From positions 1-64,000 of the forward strand of contig SVBX01000009.1 of the NCBI GenBank assembly GCA_015058655.1: a stretch of 64,000 nucleotides of DNA, in the 5' to 3' direction. The DNA comes from Pseudoselenomonas ruminantium (lineage in GTDB: Bacteria; Bacillota; Negativicutes; Selenomonadales; Selenomonadaceae). The position numbers were made by a program, and so were the translations under genes. This document shows positions 63,802 to 64,000 of the stretch, in pieces. A model generated the notes under the pieces. That model was not told the DNA's origin. It worked only from the letters and a program-made list of their open reading frames with translations, and did not search any database. Each line of letters begins with the position of its first letter. Position 1 is the first letter of the stretch.

Positions 63802-64000
63802 TTAGTTTTGAACTTTAGATGATTTCCGTTCGTAAATCCATGCACATACAATCAAAACTATGGCGGCGATGATCACTAAAATAAGCCTGGTAGGGTCTTC
63901 TTGGGCAGTGATGGTGTCATGGCCAATGATGGCTTCGATGCCTGTGGAGGGGAATTTCCCTATGAAGGAGGCGATTACATAATCCCGCAGGGAAATGGCA
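63802..64000 (-). CDS. TVP38/TMEM64 (DedA-like) membrane protein, C-terminal fragment cut by window edge
   Basis: The last 65 residues of a membrane protein whose start lies beyond the right edge. SLRDYVIASFIGKFPSTGIE matches the conserved end of TVP38-family proteins, followed by a final membrane segment (LILVIIAAIVLIVCAWIY) and a basic tail. The family is thought to act in lipid or small-molecule transport across the inner membrane. It is incomplete only because of the window edge. Confidence 0.75.
   Translation of the reverse strand, partial: AISLRDYVIASFIGKFPSTGIEAIIGHDTITAQEDPTRLILVIIAAIVLIVCAWIYERKSSKVQN

Overview
The window is a piece of chromosome from a Firmicutes-type bacterium, most likely a Negativicute of the Selenomonas group. 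This is an inference from gene order (ylxM-ffh-rpsP-khpA-ylqD-rimM-trmD; ireB-ruvX-DUF1292-mltG-trmR-trhP; Asp23-AmaP-DUF2273-nusB), from moderately high GC, and from phage lysis genes that look built for a cell with an outer membrane. No rRNA, tRNA or CRISPR array was seen.

Positions 1 to about 16.7 kb are the right-hand part of a contractile-tailed (P2-like) prophage. It reads left to right as tape measure, tail protein X, gpD, gpV, PAAR-like spike tip, gpU, gp25/W, gpJ, a greatly enlarged gpI, tail fibre and accessory proteins, a diversity-generating retroelement (DGR), then a lysis module (holin, amidase, lysozyme-like protein, overlapping spanin-like genes). The DGR is complete: a C-type-lectin/FGE-like target with a C-terminal variable repeat (VR), an 8-bp/4-nt-loop hairpin after the VR, an Avd accessory protein, a template repeat (TR), a structured spacer and a DGR-class reverse transcriptase. 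Over 123 aligned bases all 14 VR/TR differences lie at TR adenines (14 of 23 adenines changed, 0 of 100 other bases). The left end of the prophage, with integrase and head genes, is outside the window.

From about 17 kb to the right end the DNA is dense housekeeping sequence, nearly all on the plus strand: uvrB; an SRP/ribosome/tRNA-modification operon; rpsO with a structured leader; pnp; a PduX-like kinase; a gamma-carbonic-anhydrase-like protein; ndk; an EF-G paralogue; the ireB-ruvX-mltG-trmR-trhP cluster; aroQ; pepP, efp; the alkaline-shock membrane-anchor genes; nusB, xseAB, dnaE; a D,D-carboxypeptidase, rluB, an HI0933-type flavoprotein, aroA, cmk, plsC, ispH, S1; a radical-SAM PDZ protein, der, plsY; ACT-hom-thrB (threonine synthesis); cca, rsmB, rlmN. 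At the right end a Tat-exported metallophosphatase and a truncated TVP38-family membrane protein run on the minus strand.

A second unexplained structure is a family of about 140-bp intergenic elements: two tandem copies at 26.8-27.1 kb, one at 33.4 kb and a 3' remnant at 35.75 kb. Each full copy folds into three hairpins whose stems differ in sequence but stay paired. The element ends in a promoter-like sequence pointing into the next gene, and one copy supplies the last 28 codons of trmR.
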